Assembly: GCF_001423745.1 (NCBI RefSeq)
Contig: NZ_LMPC01000031.1
Location: 474 to 64,473 of the forward strand
Origin: Arthrobacter sp. Leaf337
GTDB taxonomy: Bacteria; Actinomycetota; Actinomycetes; Actinomycetales; Micrococcaceae
DNA: 64,000 nucleotides
Reading direction: 5' to 3'
In this document: piece after piece, positions 49,324 through 57,362 of the stretch
How the letters are laid out: each line of letters begins with the position of its first letter
Position numbering within the stretch: position 1 is the stretch's first letter
Notes under the pieces: generated by a model
Seen by the model: only the letters and a program-made list of their open reading frames with translations
The model's database searches: none
What the model was told of the DNA's origin: nothing
Made by a program: the position numbers and the translations under genes

Positions 49324-49803
49324 ATGAACACTGAAGAACGCATTGTGGTGGGCGTGGACGGCTCTGAATTCTCCACGGCTGCGCTGCAGCTCGCCGGACG
49401 GATGGCCGGCAGCTTCAACGCCCCGCTGGAGGTCATCACGTGCCTCGGAACCTCCGATTTCTACCTCGCCTCCCACATGCCTGCCGGGCGCGTGCCCAGC
49501 ATGGAGGAACTCGAGGAAACAGCGAAGCGCCTGGTGGACCAGGCCATCGAGAGGGCCTTCGGGGCATCTCCTCCGGCACGGCTGTCCCGCACGGTGAAGT
49601 TCGGGCCGCCGGCAAAGACCCTGGTGGATGAAAGCCGCGATGCCCAATTGCTGGTGGTGGGCCGGCGCGGGGAAGGCGGTTTCCTCTCGCAGGTCATGGG
49701 ATCCGTGAGCGGAGCTTGTGCCGCACATGCGCATTGCCCCGTCCTGGTGGTGGGCCAGGACTCCAAAGTGGCTGAACCGGAACCGGGTCCAACGGCCGGG
49801 TGA
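49324..49803 (+). CDS. Universal stress protein A family protein
   Basis: 159 residues from ATG 49324. RIVVGVDGSEFSTAALQLAGRMA is the N-terminal UspA strand, seen as IVVGVDGSEFSTAAL, and LLVVGRRGEGGFLSQVMGSVSGACAAHAHCPVLVV, seen as VVGRRGEGGFLSQVMGSVS, has the G-x2-G-x9-GS ATP-binding pattern, though the second Gly is followed by E. A single Usp domain. Universal stress proteins are hypoxia- and growth-arrest-induced in actinobacteria. Confidence 0.88.
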   Translation: MNTEERIVVGVDGSEFSTAALQLAGRMAGSFNAPLEVITCLGTSDFYLASHMPAGRVPSMEELEETAKRLVDQAIERAFGASPPARLSRTVKFGPPAKTLVDESRDAQLLVVGRRGEGGFLSQVMGSVSGACAAHAHCPVLVVGQDSKVAEPEPGPTAG

Positions 49804-49934
49804 AGCCGGGCGTCTCTCCTGCAGAACCCCAGGGCGTTCAGTGACTTTGTGCCCTGCTCCCGGTTCTCGTTTAAGCCCTAACCTGAATGCATGAGCGCGG
49901 CAATCACCGCGTGCCAAGTCCCGGGAGCGTCGTC

Positions 49935-50648
49935 ATGAAAGCAGCAACTGCGAGCATCATCGCAGGCGCAGTCCTCCTGCTTTCCGGCGTCCTGTTACTG
50001 CTGGACGCCCTGCGTGTCCTTGACACCGCACTGCTGGTGTGGCCATTGATCTTCGCCACATCCGGCGCCGCCTTCCTGGCGGTGTTTCTCAGGAGCCGCG
50101 CGAACTGGTGGGCGGCCATCCCGGGGTTTGCCCTCCTGGGGCTGGCCGCGGTGGTCACCACCACGCAGCTGTGGCCCGGCTCTGCCAGCGACTGGCCGGG
50201 CTCGATGTTCTTCCTCTTCCTCTCCGCCGGCTTCGCGGCAGTGTACTTCCGGGAGCGGGCCAACTGGTGGGCGCTGATTCCGTGCGGTGTCATGCTCACG
50301 CTCGCCTTGATCGTGGCATTGCCGCAGGGGCTGGACGGAACGCCGGTGGCCGCCGTGCTGTTCCTGGGGCTCGCCGCAACCTTCGCCACGGTGTCGTTCA
50401 CCCCGGAGCGGATGAAATGGCCCCTGATTCCGGCCGCCGTGCTGGCCACCCTGGGGCTGGCCTTTGCCATTCAAGCCACCGTCACGTTCCGCACCGTGGA
50501 GTACCTGACTGCAGTGGTGCCGCTGCTGGCCGGCGCCTATCTGCTGTACTACGCATTCCACAACCGCCGAAGCGGCAGCGGGCATACGGGCGGGGCTGTC
50601 GCCGATCCGATGAAGCAAGGACTGGGTGATGCTCACGGTGGCCACTGA
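49935..50648 (+). CDS. Polytopic membrane protein of unknown function
   Basis: 237 residues from ATG 49935 (GGGAG upstream). About seven membrane helices in a repeated pattern, with the short motif RxRANWWAxIP occurring twice (RSRANWWAAIPG and RERANWWALIPC) and PERMKWPLIPA as a third, so the protein looks like an internal tandem of three two-helix units. No family recognised. Its end overlaps the start of the response regulator by 20 bases, so they form one transcript. Confidence 0.6.
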   Translation: MKAATASIIAGAVLLLSGVLLLLDALRVLDTALLVWPLIFATSGAAFLAVFLRSRANWWAAIPGFALLGLAAVVTTTQLWPGSASDWPGSMFFLFLSAGFAAVYFRERANWWALIPCGVMLTLALIVALPQGLDGTPVAAVLFLGLAATFATVSFTPERMKWPLIPAAVLATLGLAFAIQATVTFRTVEYLTAVVPLLAGAYLLYYAFHNRRSGSGHTGGAVADPMKQGLGDAHGGH

Positions 50649-51267
50649 CCCAGCAATCGGGAAGGACGTTGTTGGGGGGACGCGCGTATACATCCTGGAT
50701 AGCCACGCCCTGGTCCGGGTGGGACTCCGCGAACTGCTCGAAGAGGCGCACTTCGAGGTGGTTGGCGAGAGCGGCTCGGCCTCCGAGGCAAGCCGCAGCA
50801 TCCCGGCGCTGAGCCCCGACCTGGTGGTGATCGGAGCCCATCTCCCGGACGGCACCGGCATCGAAGTCTGCCGGGAAATCCTCTCCGACAACCCGGGACT
50901 CCGGTGCCTGCTGCTGAGCAGTTACGACGACGACCACGCCCTCAGCAGCGCGGTACTGGCCGGGGCGGCCGGCTATGTGCTCCGGCAGTTGCCCGGGACC
51001 GCACTACTTGACGGAATCCGCCGGGTGGCCACGGGCGAATCGCTGCTGGAGCCCGGCGTCGAGCGCAAAGTCATGGAAGGCCTGTACAAAACGCAGGTGA
51101 GCCGCCGTCACAGCCGGCTGAGCTCACAGGAACTCAGGGTCCTCACTCTCATGGGCCAGGGCATGACCAACCGCGAGATCAGCGAGGAAACGCGCTTTGC
51201 CCGGGCCACGGTGACACTCCAAGTGGCGGGAATCCTTACGAAACTGGGCTTCGAGTTGCACGGCTAA
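50629..51267 (+). CDS. LuxR-family response regulator lacking the phospho-acceptor Asp (NarL/DevR-like)
   Basis: 212 residues (ATG 50629, GTG 50626 also possible). Receiver (15-130): RVYILDSHALVRVGL, PDLVVIGAHLPDGTGIEVC and GAAGYVLRQ. In active NarL/DevR receivers these read DD, a phospho-acceptor Asp before the xxLPDG turn, and a conserved Lys. Here the acidic pair is D-S, the acceptor is Gly (codon 50833-50835) and Lys is Arg. The C-terminal LuxR HTH is LSSQELRVLTLMGQGMTNREIS then FARATVTLQVAGILTKLG; the contact residues KTVKNYV of DevR are ATVTLQV. It probably works without phosphorylation, perhaps as a partner of another regulator. Confidence 0.85.
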   Translation: MLTVATDPAIGKDVVGGTRVYILDSHALVRVGLRELLEEAHFEVVGESGSASEASRSIPALSPDLVVIGAHLPDGTGIEVCREILSDNPGLRCLLLSSYDDDHALSSAVLAGAAGYVLRQLPGTALLDGIRRVATGESLLEPGVERKVMEGLYKTQVSRRHSRLSSQELRVLTLMGQGMTNREISEETRFARATVTLQVAGILTKLGFELHG

Positions 51268-51296
51268 CGCCGACTGCCGGGGTCACGGCTTCCGGG

Positions 51297-52982
51297 TCAC
51301 ACTGAAGGGGCGGTCCAGGTCAGCCGGGTGCCGTGGCCGGGGCTGCTCTCGATGGAGCACTCGCCGCCCAGCGCCATGGCCCGGTGCTTCATGTTGGCGA
51401 TGCCGCTGACGCGCTCGGGGTTCTCGAAACCGCAGCCGTTGTCCGTAATCCTGAGTTCCACACAGTCCGGCTGGGCCGAAAAGGAAATGTCGATTTCGTC
51501 GGCACCTGAGTGCCGCACCGCGTTGCTCAGCCCCTCGGACAGCACCGGCAGCAGCTGCTCCACGACGGCGTCGGGAACCGCTTCGTCCACAGGACCCGTC
51601 AGCTGGACCTTGGGGGAAAATTCCGAGTTGCGGATCCCTTCGTGGATGGTCCGCATGATGAGGCCGGTGAGTGGTTCCTTCTGCCCGTGGCCCGTCCGCA
51701 TCGAGTAGATGGTGTCCCTGAGTTCATGGATGGTGGTGTCAAGTTCGGCTGTCACAGCCGAGATGCGTTCCTGGGCCACGGGGTCGGGGATGTACCGGCG
51801 CAGGCTCTGCATGCTCAACCCCGCCCCGAAGAGCCGCTGTATAACCAGATCGTGCAGGTCCCGCGCGATCCTGTCGCGGTCCGTGGACAACAGCTGTTCT
51901 TCCCGCCTCTGCCGCGCCCGGACCAGCCCCAGTGCCAACCCCACCCGCGAACCAAAAACGGCGGAGGACTGCAGGTCGGACTGGAGGTACAGCGGGCCTC
52001 CTGCAGGACGTGCCAGGATCAACAGGCCGCGTTCGCTGCTCTTGCGCCCCAGGGCAGCCACCAGCAGCGAGCCGAGTTTCTCGTCCGTTCCGGGCCCGAA
52101 AACCTCGTTGGGGTCCCTCACGAGAGCGGACAGCCCTGTTTCAAGGACGTCAGCGATGACCTTGGACGCCGGCAACTCCTGGCCGGCAGGAAAGGACTGG
52201 ACACCCACCATCGTCCGGCACCGCTGCGTTCCGTCGGCATCCGGGTAGGCAATCACGGCCAGGATCGAATCCGAGACCGTCAGTGCCCGCTCGGCGACGA
52301 GGTCCAGGTTGTCGGTTTCGCCGGGGAACAGCGCCGAACTCAGCTGGTCGCTGACCTCCAGCCCGGCTTCCAGCCAACGTTGGCGCCGGCGGGTGTCCTC
52401 GTACAGCCGGGCGTTCTCTATGGCAACGCCGGCGGCGGCCGCCAAAGCCGAAGCGAGCTCCTGGTCCTCTGCAGTGAACGGCCCGCCGTCGAGCTTCTCT
52501 GTAAGGTAGAGGTTTCCGAAGACAGAACCACGGACCCTGACCGGCACCCCAAGGAAAGTCTTCATGTCGGGGTGGTTGGGCGGGAAGCCGCTGGCCATTT
52601 CATGTGCGCCGAGATCGTCCAGCCGGAGTACCTCGGGTTGGCGGATCAGGTGCCCCAGGACTCCGCGGCCCGAGGGGGGATCGCCGATCAGCCGCACGCC
52701 GTCGTCGTCGATTCCCACCGTGATGAAGTGCCCCAGCTCGTGGTCGCCGTCGATCACGCCCAGCGCGCCGTAGCGCGCGCCCACCAGCTCGCAGGCGGAC
52801 TGCACCACCCGGTCCAGGACAGCTTCGAGGCTAAGGTCTTCGGTGAGTGAAACCACGGCGCCCAGCAGGCCCTGCATCTGGTCCTGGGCACGCACCAGTT
52901 CATCTGCCCGGGCCACGAAGTCGCGCAACAGGTCCTCGGTGCGCCTCCGGATGGGTTCACGCCACATGGGGCCACCGAACAT
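51297..52982 (-). CDS. DevS/DosT-like GAF-GAF sensor histidine kinase
   Basis: 561 residues. GAF-A (about 45-195) contains AVVSLTEDLSLEAVLDRVVQSA, FITVGIDDDGV and GFPPNHPDMKTFLGVPVRVR; in mycobacterial DevS/DosT the His of this PP-x-HP segment binds haem, and it is present here. GAF-B covers about 215-355. HisKA_3 has RDRIARDLHDLVIQRLFGAGL with the phospho-His, and HATPase_c shows LPVLSEGLSNAVRHSGA and ITDNGCGFENPER. The enzyme probably senses O2, CO or redox state. It converges on the response regulator gene; both stops are 30 bases apart. The start could also be at a GTG or the second Met. Confidence 0.88.
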   Translation of the reverse strand: MFGGPMWREPIRRRTEDLLRDFVARADELVRAQDQMQGLLGAVVSLTEDLSLEAVLDRVVQSACELVGARYGALGVIDGDHELGHFITVGIDDDGVRLIGDPPSGRGVLGHLIRQPEVLRLDDLGAHEMASGFPPNHPDMKTFLGVPVRVRGSVFGNLYLTEKLDGGPFTAEDQELASALAAAAGVAIENARLYEDTRRRQRWLEAGLEVSDQLSSALFPGETDNLDLVAERALTVSDSILAVIAYPDADGTQRCRTMVGVQSFPAGQELPASKVIADVLETGLSALVRDPNEVFGPGTDEKLGSLLVAALGRKSSERGLLILARPAGGPLYLQSDLQSSAVFGSRVGLALGLVRARQRREEQLLSTDRDRIARDLHDLVIQRLFGAGLSMQSLRRYIPDPVAQERISAVTAELDTTIHELRDTIYSMRTGHGQKEPLTGLIMRTIHEGIRNSEFSPKVQLTGPVDEAVPDAVVEQLLPVLSEGLSNAVRHSGADEIDISFSAQPDCVELRITDNGCGFENPERVSGIANMKHRAMALGGECSIESSPGHGTRLTWTAPSV

Positions 52983-53229
52983 GGGGATTATGACGGCCGC
53001 CGTTGGTTACGGCGGAGGCAGGCGCATCCAAGAAGGGACCGCCGCTCAGGCCACCGCCAGCGGGCTGATGTGACAGATACTTCGTAACTACCGGAAGGTC
53101 CGGGCTCATGCGACTCCCCAAGGCAGCGAGACACGCACGGCGGACTGCTTCACCGAGTTCCTAATGCATCAACCCCAGACTGATATCAACACAGTACCAA
53201 GACGGACACAGTGGCTCAAGGGACAGCGT
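52983..53229. other. Gap upstream of the DevS-like kinase and glycosyltransferase genes
   Basis: This 343-base divergent gap (to 53325) has no gene that I can support. A half-site of the DosR box type is at 53230. The rest shows GC-biased sequence without clear -10/-35 pairs. Confidence 0.4.
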
Positions 53230-53249
53230 AACGGGACTAAAGGCACTGG
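53230..53249 (+). promoter_or_regulatory. DosR-box-like half-site before the glycosyltransferase gene
   Basis: AACGGGACTAAAGGCACTGG matches the mycobacterial DosR consensus TTSGGGACTWWAGTCCCSAA at 13 of 20 positions, with 11 contiguous (CGGGACTAAAG). It lies 77 bases before the GTG start. Confidence 0.38.
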
Positions 53250-53325
53250 GAAACCCTTGCCGCGGCTGGGAGTCTGAACTGGCGGAATAACGCGGCGTCC
53301 CCGGGATATGAGGAGATGACCCAAC

Positions 53326-54387
53326 GTGCGAATCGGATTGATCGCTCCGCCCTGGCTGCACGTGCCCCCGCCCCGCTACGGCGGCACTGAAGTGGTGGTG
53401 GACGGGCTGGCCCGCGGACTCGTTGCCGCCGGTCACGACGTGCTGCTGGCCGCCCCGGCCGGAAGCACCTGCCCGGTTCCCTTGGTGCCGGACATGCCTC
53501 CGCCCAGCGCCGGATCGGCCGCCACCTGGTCCGCAGGTGCCGAGCTCTACCATGTGGCCCTGGCCTATGCCGCCCTGACGGACGTGGACCTTGTCCATGA
53601 CCACACGGTGGCCGGCCCCTTCTTCCGCTACCGCCCGGCCTCGCTGCCCGTGGTCACCACCAACCACGGGCCGTTCAGCTCGCAGCTGGGCGACCTCTAC
53701 CGGCTGATGGGACCCGATGTGGCCATGGTGGCCATCTCGCATCGACAGGCGGCTGACGCCGCCGGTGTGCCGATCGCCCGGGTGATCCACCACGGTATCG
53801 ACGTTGACGCCGTGCCGGTGGGAGACGGCAGCGGCGGCTACGCGGCATTCCTCGGGCGGATGAGCCCGGACAAGGGCCCGCGGGAGGCCATCCTGATCGC
53901 GCGGCAGGCAGGCGTCAGGCTGCTGATGTCCGCCCGCATCCAGGGCCGGGAGGAACAGGACTTCTTCGACAGCCAGGTGGCCCCGCTCCTGGGGCCGGAA
54001 GTGGAATTCCTCGGAGAAATCACTGCGGCGGAAAAGTACCAGCTGATGGGCGGCGCCGTGGCGTTCCTCAACCCGATCCAGTGGCCGGAGCCCTTCGGGC
54101 TGGTGATGATCGAAGCGCTGGCAACCGGCACCCCCGTGGTGGGCACCGGTTCGGGGGCGGCACCGGAAATCGTGGACGACGGCGTCACCGGCTACCTCCG
54201 GACCGGCATCGATCAACTGGCCGATGCCCTGGCCCTGGCCCCCGGACTGGACCGGACTGCCTGTCGCCGGGCCGCTGAGCTGCGCTTCAGCGTGGGGCGG
54301 ATGGTGGCCGATCACGTCTCCTTGTATGAGGAGATACTGCGGGGCCGGCGCCTGAATCAGTCCCCGGCCTCTTCCCCGCCCGGCTGA
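53326..54387 (+). CDS. Glycosyltransferase family 4 protein
   Basis: 353 residues from GTG 53326 with GAGGAG upstream. N-terminal MRIGLIAPPWLHVPPPRYGGTE carries the GT4 acceptor-side start, and VHDHTVAG, TNHGPFSS and HHGIDVDAVP follow. The GT-B C-terminal domain has PEPFGLVMIEALATGTPVVGT, the E-x7-E motif that binds the sugar nucleotide. No signal peptide. It ends overlapping, tail to tail, the phosphoribosyltransferase fusion by 31 bases. Acceptor unknown. Confidence 0.87.
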   Translation: MRIGLIAPPWLHVPPPRYGGTEVVVDGLARGLVAAGHDVLLAAPAGSTCPVPLVPDMPPPSAGSAATWSAGAELYHVALAYAALTDVDLVHDHTVAGPFFRYRPASLPVVTTNHGPFSSQLGDLYRLMGPDVAMVAISHRQAADAAGVPIARVIHHGIDVDAVPVGDGSGGYAAFLGRMSPDKGPREAILIARQAGVRLLMSARIQGREEQDFFDSQVAPLLGPEVEFLGEITAAEKYQLMGGAVAFLNPIQWPEPFGLVMIEALATGTPVVGTGSGAAPEIVDDGVTGYLRTGIDQLADALALAPGLDRTACRRAAELRFSVGRMVADHVSLYEEILRGRRLNQSPASSPPG

Positions 54388-55682
54388 AGGTGGTGGAGGA
54401 ACCAGTCCCTGGCCAGCGCCGCCGCTTCAGATAATGTTCCGGGTTCCTCGAAGAGGTGCGTTGCCCCCGGGACAACGGACAGCTGGCTGGGACAGCGCAG
54501 CAGCGCCTGGGCCCAGCGGTTGAGTTCCAGCACCTCGCGGTCGGCCCCGCCCACGATCAGGAGGGTGGGGGCGCGGACGGCGGACAACCGCTGGCCGGCA
54601 AGGTCCGGACGGCCGCCCCGGGACACCACGGCATCAATCCGGGCGCCGGGTTCCGCCGCAGCCCACAAAGCGGCACCGGCTCCCGTGCTGGCACCGAAGT
54701 ACCCGATGCGGCTCCGGGCGGTGTCCGGCCGCTCGCCGAGCCACGCCGTCGCCGCAGTGAGCCGGCCGGCAAGCAGCGCGATGTCGAACACATTGGCGCG
54801 GTTGAGTTCCTCGGCCGGAGTGAGCAGGTCCAGGAGCAGGGTTCCCAGGCCCGCCCGCTGGAGGAAGGACGCCACAAAACGGTTACGGGGGCTGTGCCTG
54901 CTGCTGCCGCTTCCGTGCGCGAACACCACGACGGCGGCCCCCGCCGCCGGCAGGAACATGTGCCCCTGGAGCTGTGCCTCTCCCGCTTCGATCTGGACGT
55001 CCTCATCCACGGCCGTCCCGTTGGCAACGGTCTGGGCGCTGTGCAGCCGCTTCGCTGCCGCATCGAGCAACAGCACAACTTCGTCGTCGCCCGTGGGCGA
55101 AAAGTCACGGTAGTGGTACCCGACGGCGGTGAACTGGCGGGGCGTGGCCAGGCAGACGATTTCGTCCGGTTCAGTGAGGTCCGCGAGGGTGTCCGCCGGC
55201 GCCACCGGCACCGCCAGGATCACCTTTGCCGCGCCGAGCTGGCGGGCGATGCGGCAGGCAACCCGGGCCGTGGATCCGGTGGCGATTCCGTCGTCGACAA
55301 TCACGGCGGTGCGGCCCGCAAGCTCGGTGCGGGTCCGTCCTTTCCTGAACCGGGCCACCCGCGACTCGAGCAGGGCGCGCTCCCGTTCTTCGACGGCAGC
55401 AAGCTCGGATTCCGTCACGCGCACATGGGAGATGATGTGCTTGTCCAGCACCCGCGCACCGCCTTCGCCGATGGCTCCCATGGCCAGCTCGGGCTGGAAC
55501 GGGACGCCCAGCTTCCGCACCACAATCACGTCCAACGGCGCGTCCAGCGCCGCGGCCACCTCGAACGCCACCGGAACACCGCCCCGGGGCAGCCCAAGGA
55601 TCACGATGTCCTGGCCGCGAAGGTATTCGAGGCGCTGCCCCAGCCGCCGTCCCGCTTCAACCCTGTCCTCGAAAATGCTCAT
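54357..55682 (-). CDS. Phosphoribosyltransferase and alpha/beta-hydrolase fusion protein
   Basis: 441 residues from ATG 55682. Residues 1-215 are a type I PRTase: VILGLPRGGVPVAFEVA, then the PRPP loop TAVIVDDGIATGSTARVA. Residues 225-441 are a dienelactone-hydrolase-like alpha/beta hydrolase: VVFAHGSGSSRHSPRNR, GYFGASTGAGAALWA with the nucleophile Ser, and VPGATHLFEEPG with the His. The same fusion is a DosR-regulon gene (Rv0571c) in Mycobacterium tuberculosis. Its function is unknown. No strong ribosome site before 55682; GAGG is 14 bases away. A DosR-like box is at 55814. Confidence 0.85.
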   Translation of the reverse strand: MSIFEDRVEAGRRLGQRLEYLRGQDIVILGLPRGGVPVAFEVAAALDAPLDVIVVRKLGVPFQPELAMGAIGEGGARVLDKHIISHVRVTESELAAVEERERALLESRVARFRKGRTRTELAGRTAVIVDDGIATGSTARVACRIARQLGAAKVILAVPVAPADTLADLTEPDEIVCLATPRQFTAVGYHYRDFSPTGDDEVVLLLDAAAKRLHSAQTVANGTAVDEDVQIEAGEAQLQGHMFLPAAGAAVVVFAHGSGSSRHSPRNRFVASFLQRAGLGTLLLDLLTPAEELNRANVFDIALLAGRLTAATAWLGERPDTARSRIGYFGASTGAGAALWAAAEPGARIDAVVSRGGRPDLAGQRLSAVRAPTLLIVGGADREVLELNRWAQALLRCPSQLSVVPGATHLFEEPGTLSEAAALARDWFLHHLQPGGEEAGD

Positions 55683-56069
55683 GGCCAGCCGTTCGCCTCG
55701 TGGCTCATGGCCGCCGTGCGGGTCCGGGCAACCCAGGGGTATGCACTTCAGCATGCGGGGAGGGACTTCGGCGGCCGCTCTTCTCCAACTATCCGGCAGG
55801 CGGCGGCTGGCTGGGAGGGACTTTCGGCCCGGATTCCAGGGGCGTTGGCGGCCTTCGGCCAACCCGCCCAAGGCAGCCACGGCCGCGTTGTCACACGCGT
55901 CCGGAGCCCGGCAACAGATGTATATAATTTCCCGGTACGGTTTAGCAGAGAGCCGTTGGATAGTTCTACGATCCGGTCCCCTCTGCCTGCCGTCCGCGTT
56001 GCCACCGACGCGGCGGGCGGCCGCGCTGCCGGGTCGTTTTGACCTGAATGAAACGGCAGCAAGAACATC
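55683..56069. other. 387-base divergent gap between the PRTase fusion and the GAF-ANTAR gene
   Basis: I see no coding region in the gap that is better than a shadow. It holds two GGGACT hexamers at 55762-55767 and 55817-55822 (55 bases apart, same orientation), part of a DosR-like box. An AT-rich patch, TATATAATTT near 55922, could be a promoter for GAF-ANTAR. Confidence 0.45.
55814..55833 (-). promoter_or_regulatory. DosR-box-like palindrome upstream of the PRTase fusion
   Basis: GGAGGGACTTTCGGCCCGGA on the plus strand; GGGACTTT and the imperfect CGGCCC are the two half-sites. Agreement with TTSGGGACTWWAGTCCCSAA is 14 of 20 on either strand. A GGGACTT copy lies 55 bases away at 55762. Confidence 0.4.
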
Positions 56070-56813
56070 GTGGCCAGCGAGTCGACCGCAAACACCGCAA
56101 CGTCCATCAGCCAGCATCTGCACGAAATGGTGTTGAACAGCTCGGATGTGGAGCAATTCCTTCACGAACTCGCACGGGTTTCCGCGCGCAGCCTTTCCGA
56201 GCCCGGGGATGCCGTCCTCTGCGGGATTACCCTGCTCCGGCACCGTAAGGCAGCAACGGTGGCCAGCAGCAGCCCGGAAGCCCAGGCGATGGACGAAATC
56301 CAGTACGACTTTGGCGACGGCCCGTGCATGACCGCTTCCCGCGACCAGGTGACCGTGCACATCAAGGACCTCCGGGCCCATGAACGCTGGCCCAAGTACT
56401 CCAACACGGTCCTGGGGCACGGCGTCCGGTCCATCCTTGCCGTGCCGTTCCAGCTCGACGGCGACACCCGCGCGGCGCTGAACCTCTATTCCCACCGGCC
56501 CGGCCGGTTCGAGGGCAAGGTCCTGGAACTCGCCGAGGACTTTGTCAGCCAGACGTCCATGGCCCTCCGGCTGGCGGTGCGGTTCGCCCACTTCAGCGAA
56601 ACGGCGGCCAATCTCAAGGCAACCCTGGAGTCCCGCACCGCGATCGACGTCGCCATCGGGATCATCATGGCCCAGAACCGGTGCAGCCAGGAGGAGGCGT
56701 TCGAGCTCCTGAAGGCGGCCTCAAGTGCGCGCAACGTCAAACTGCACGGCGTGGCTGCTGCCATTGTCGATTCCCTGGGCCAGGGTCCGGCCAGGACGCA
56801 CTTCGAGCTGTAG
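56070..56813 (+). CDS. GAF and ANTAR domain protein
   Basis: 247 residues from GTG 56070 (no strong ribosome site). The GAF domain (about 20-165) has ARVSARSLSEPGDAVLCGITLL, seen in part as SLSEPGDAVLCGITLL, and FGDGPCMTASRDQVTVHIKDL, and GVRSILAVPFQLDGDTRAALNLYS. The ANTAR domain (from about 180) is NLKATLESRTAIDVAIGIIMAQ and CSQEEAFELLKAASSARNVKL, a three-helix RNA-binding antiterminator motif. The pair is typical of actinobacteria, sensing a small ligand or oxygen and regulating transcript termination. Confidence 0.9.
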   Translation: MASESTANTATSISQHLHEMVLNSSDVEQFLHELARVSARSLSEPGDAVLCGITLLRHRKAATVASSSPEAQAMDEIQYDFGDGPCMTASRDQVTVHIKDLRAHERWPKYSNTVLGHGVRSILAVPFQLDGDTRAALNLYSHRPGRFEGKVLELAEDFVSQTSMALRLAVRFAHFSETAANLKATLESRTAIDVAIGIIMAQNRCSQEEAFELLKAASSARNVKLHGVAAAIVDSLGQGPARTHFEL

Positions 56814-56817
56814 CGGT

Positions 56818-57222
56818 TCAGAACATCGGCAGCAGGAATCCGATGACCAGGGCTGCTGCCCCGATGCCGCTGAGGATCCAGCCCAGGACCCCTGCAGCCT
56901 CGCCGCGGACCTCCGGCGCAGTGGTCCGCCAGCGGGTGGGCGTCTTCACGGCATAGTGGATGGTGACGGCGTCCCCCGGGGCCATATGCCTGATGTCGTG
57001 CGGGGACATGGGCGCGTTATGGACCTGGTAATGGTGGTCGTACCAGCGGAAACCCACGCCGCTCTCGTCGGAATAAACCACGCCCTCCGACTCGATCCAG
57101 TGATCATCGAAACGCCTCATCGTCCCCACGGCCACCAGAAGGATGAGGCCGGCGGGCAGGCAAATCCACGTCAGCACTTCCAGGATGGGACCTGCAATGT
57201 CGAGAACTCCGGGCATGGTCAT
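56818..57222 (-). CDS. Small membrane protein (DUF3592-like)
   Basis: 134 residues from ATG 57222 with AAAGGT upstream. There are two membrane helices, ILEVLTWICLPAGLILLVAVG and GVLGWILSGIGAAALVIGFLLP, around a soluble beta part. WIESEGVVYSDESGVGFRW and GDAVTIHYAVKTPTRWR resemble DUF3592. The gene converges on GAF-ANTAR and is divergent from the P-type ATPase, with 140 bases between. Confidence 0.7.
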   Translation of the reverse strand: MTMPGVLDIAGPILEVLTWICLPAGLILLVAVGTMRRFDDHWIESEGVVYSDESGVGFRWYDHHYQVHNAPMSPHDIRHMAPGDAVTIHYAVKTPTRWRTTAPEVRGEAAGVLGWILSGIGAAALVIGFLLPMF

Positions 57223-57362
57223 GATGGTACCTTTCCCGCGCATTCTCGGGCCACATCCGCCGTCCGCTCCAGGCGGGCCACGAGCCCGGCCGACGTGCCA
57301 CACGGCCGACGTGCCACACTAAGGACTACTACGAGCGGGGCATGCCTAAGGAAGCAGCACAC

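Noticed and set aside
55683..56591. N-terminal extension of the PRTase fusion to 56591
   Set aside because: The extension has no family similarity, crosses the GAF-ANTAR gene on the other strand, and the fold starts at MSIFEDR (55682).
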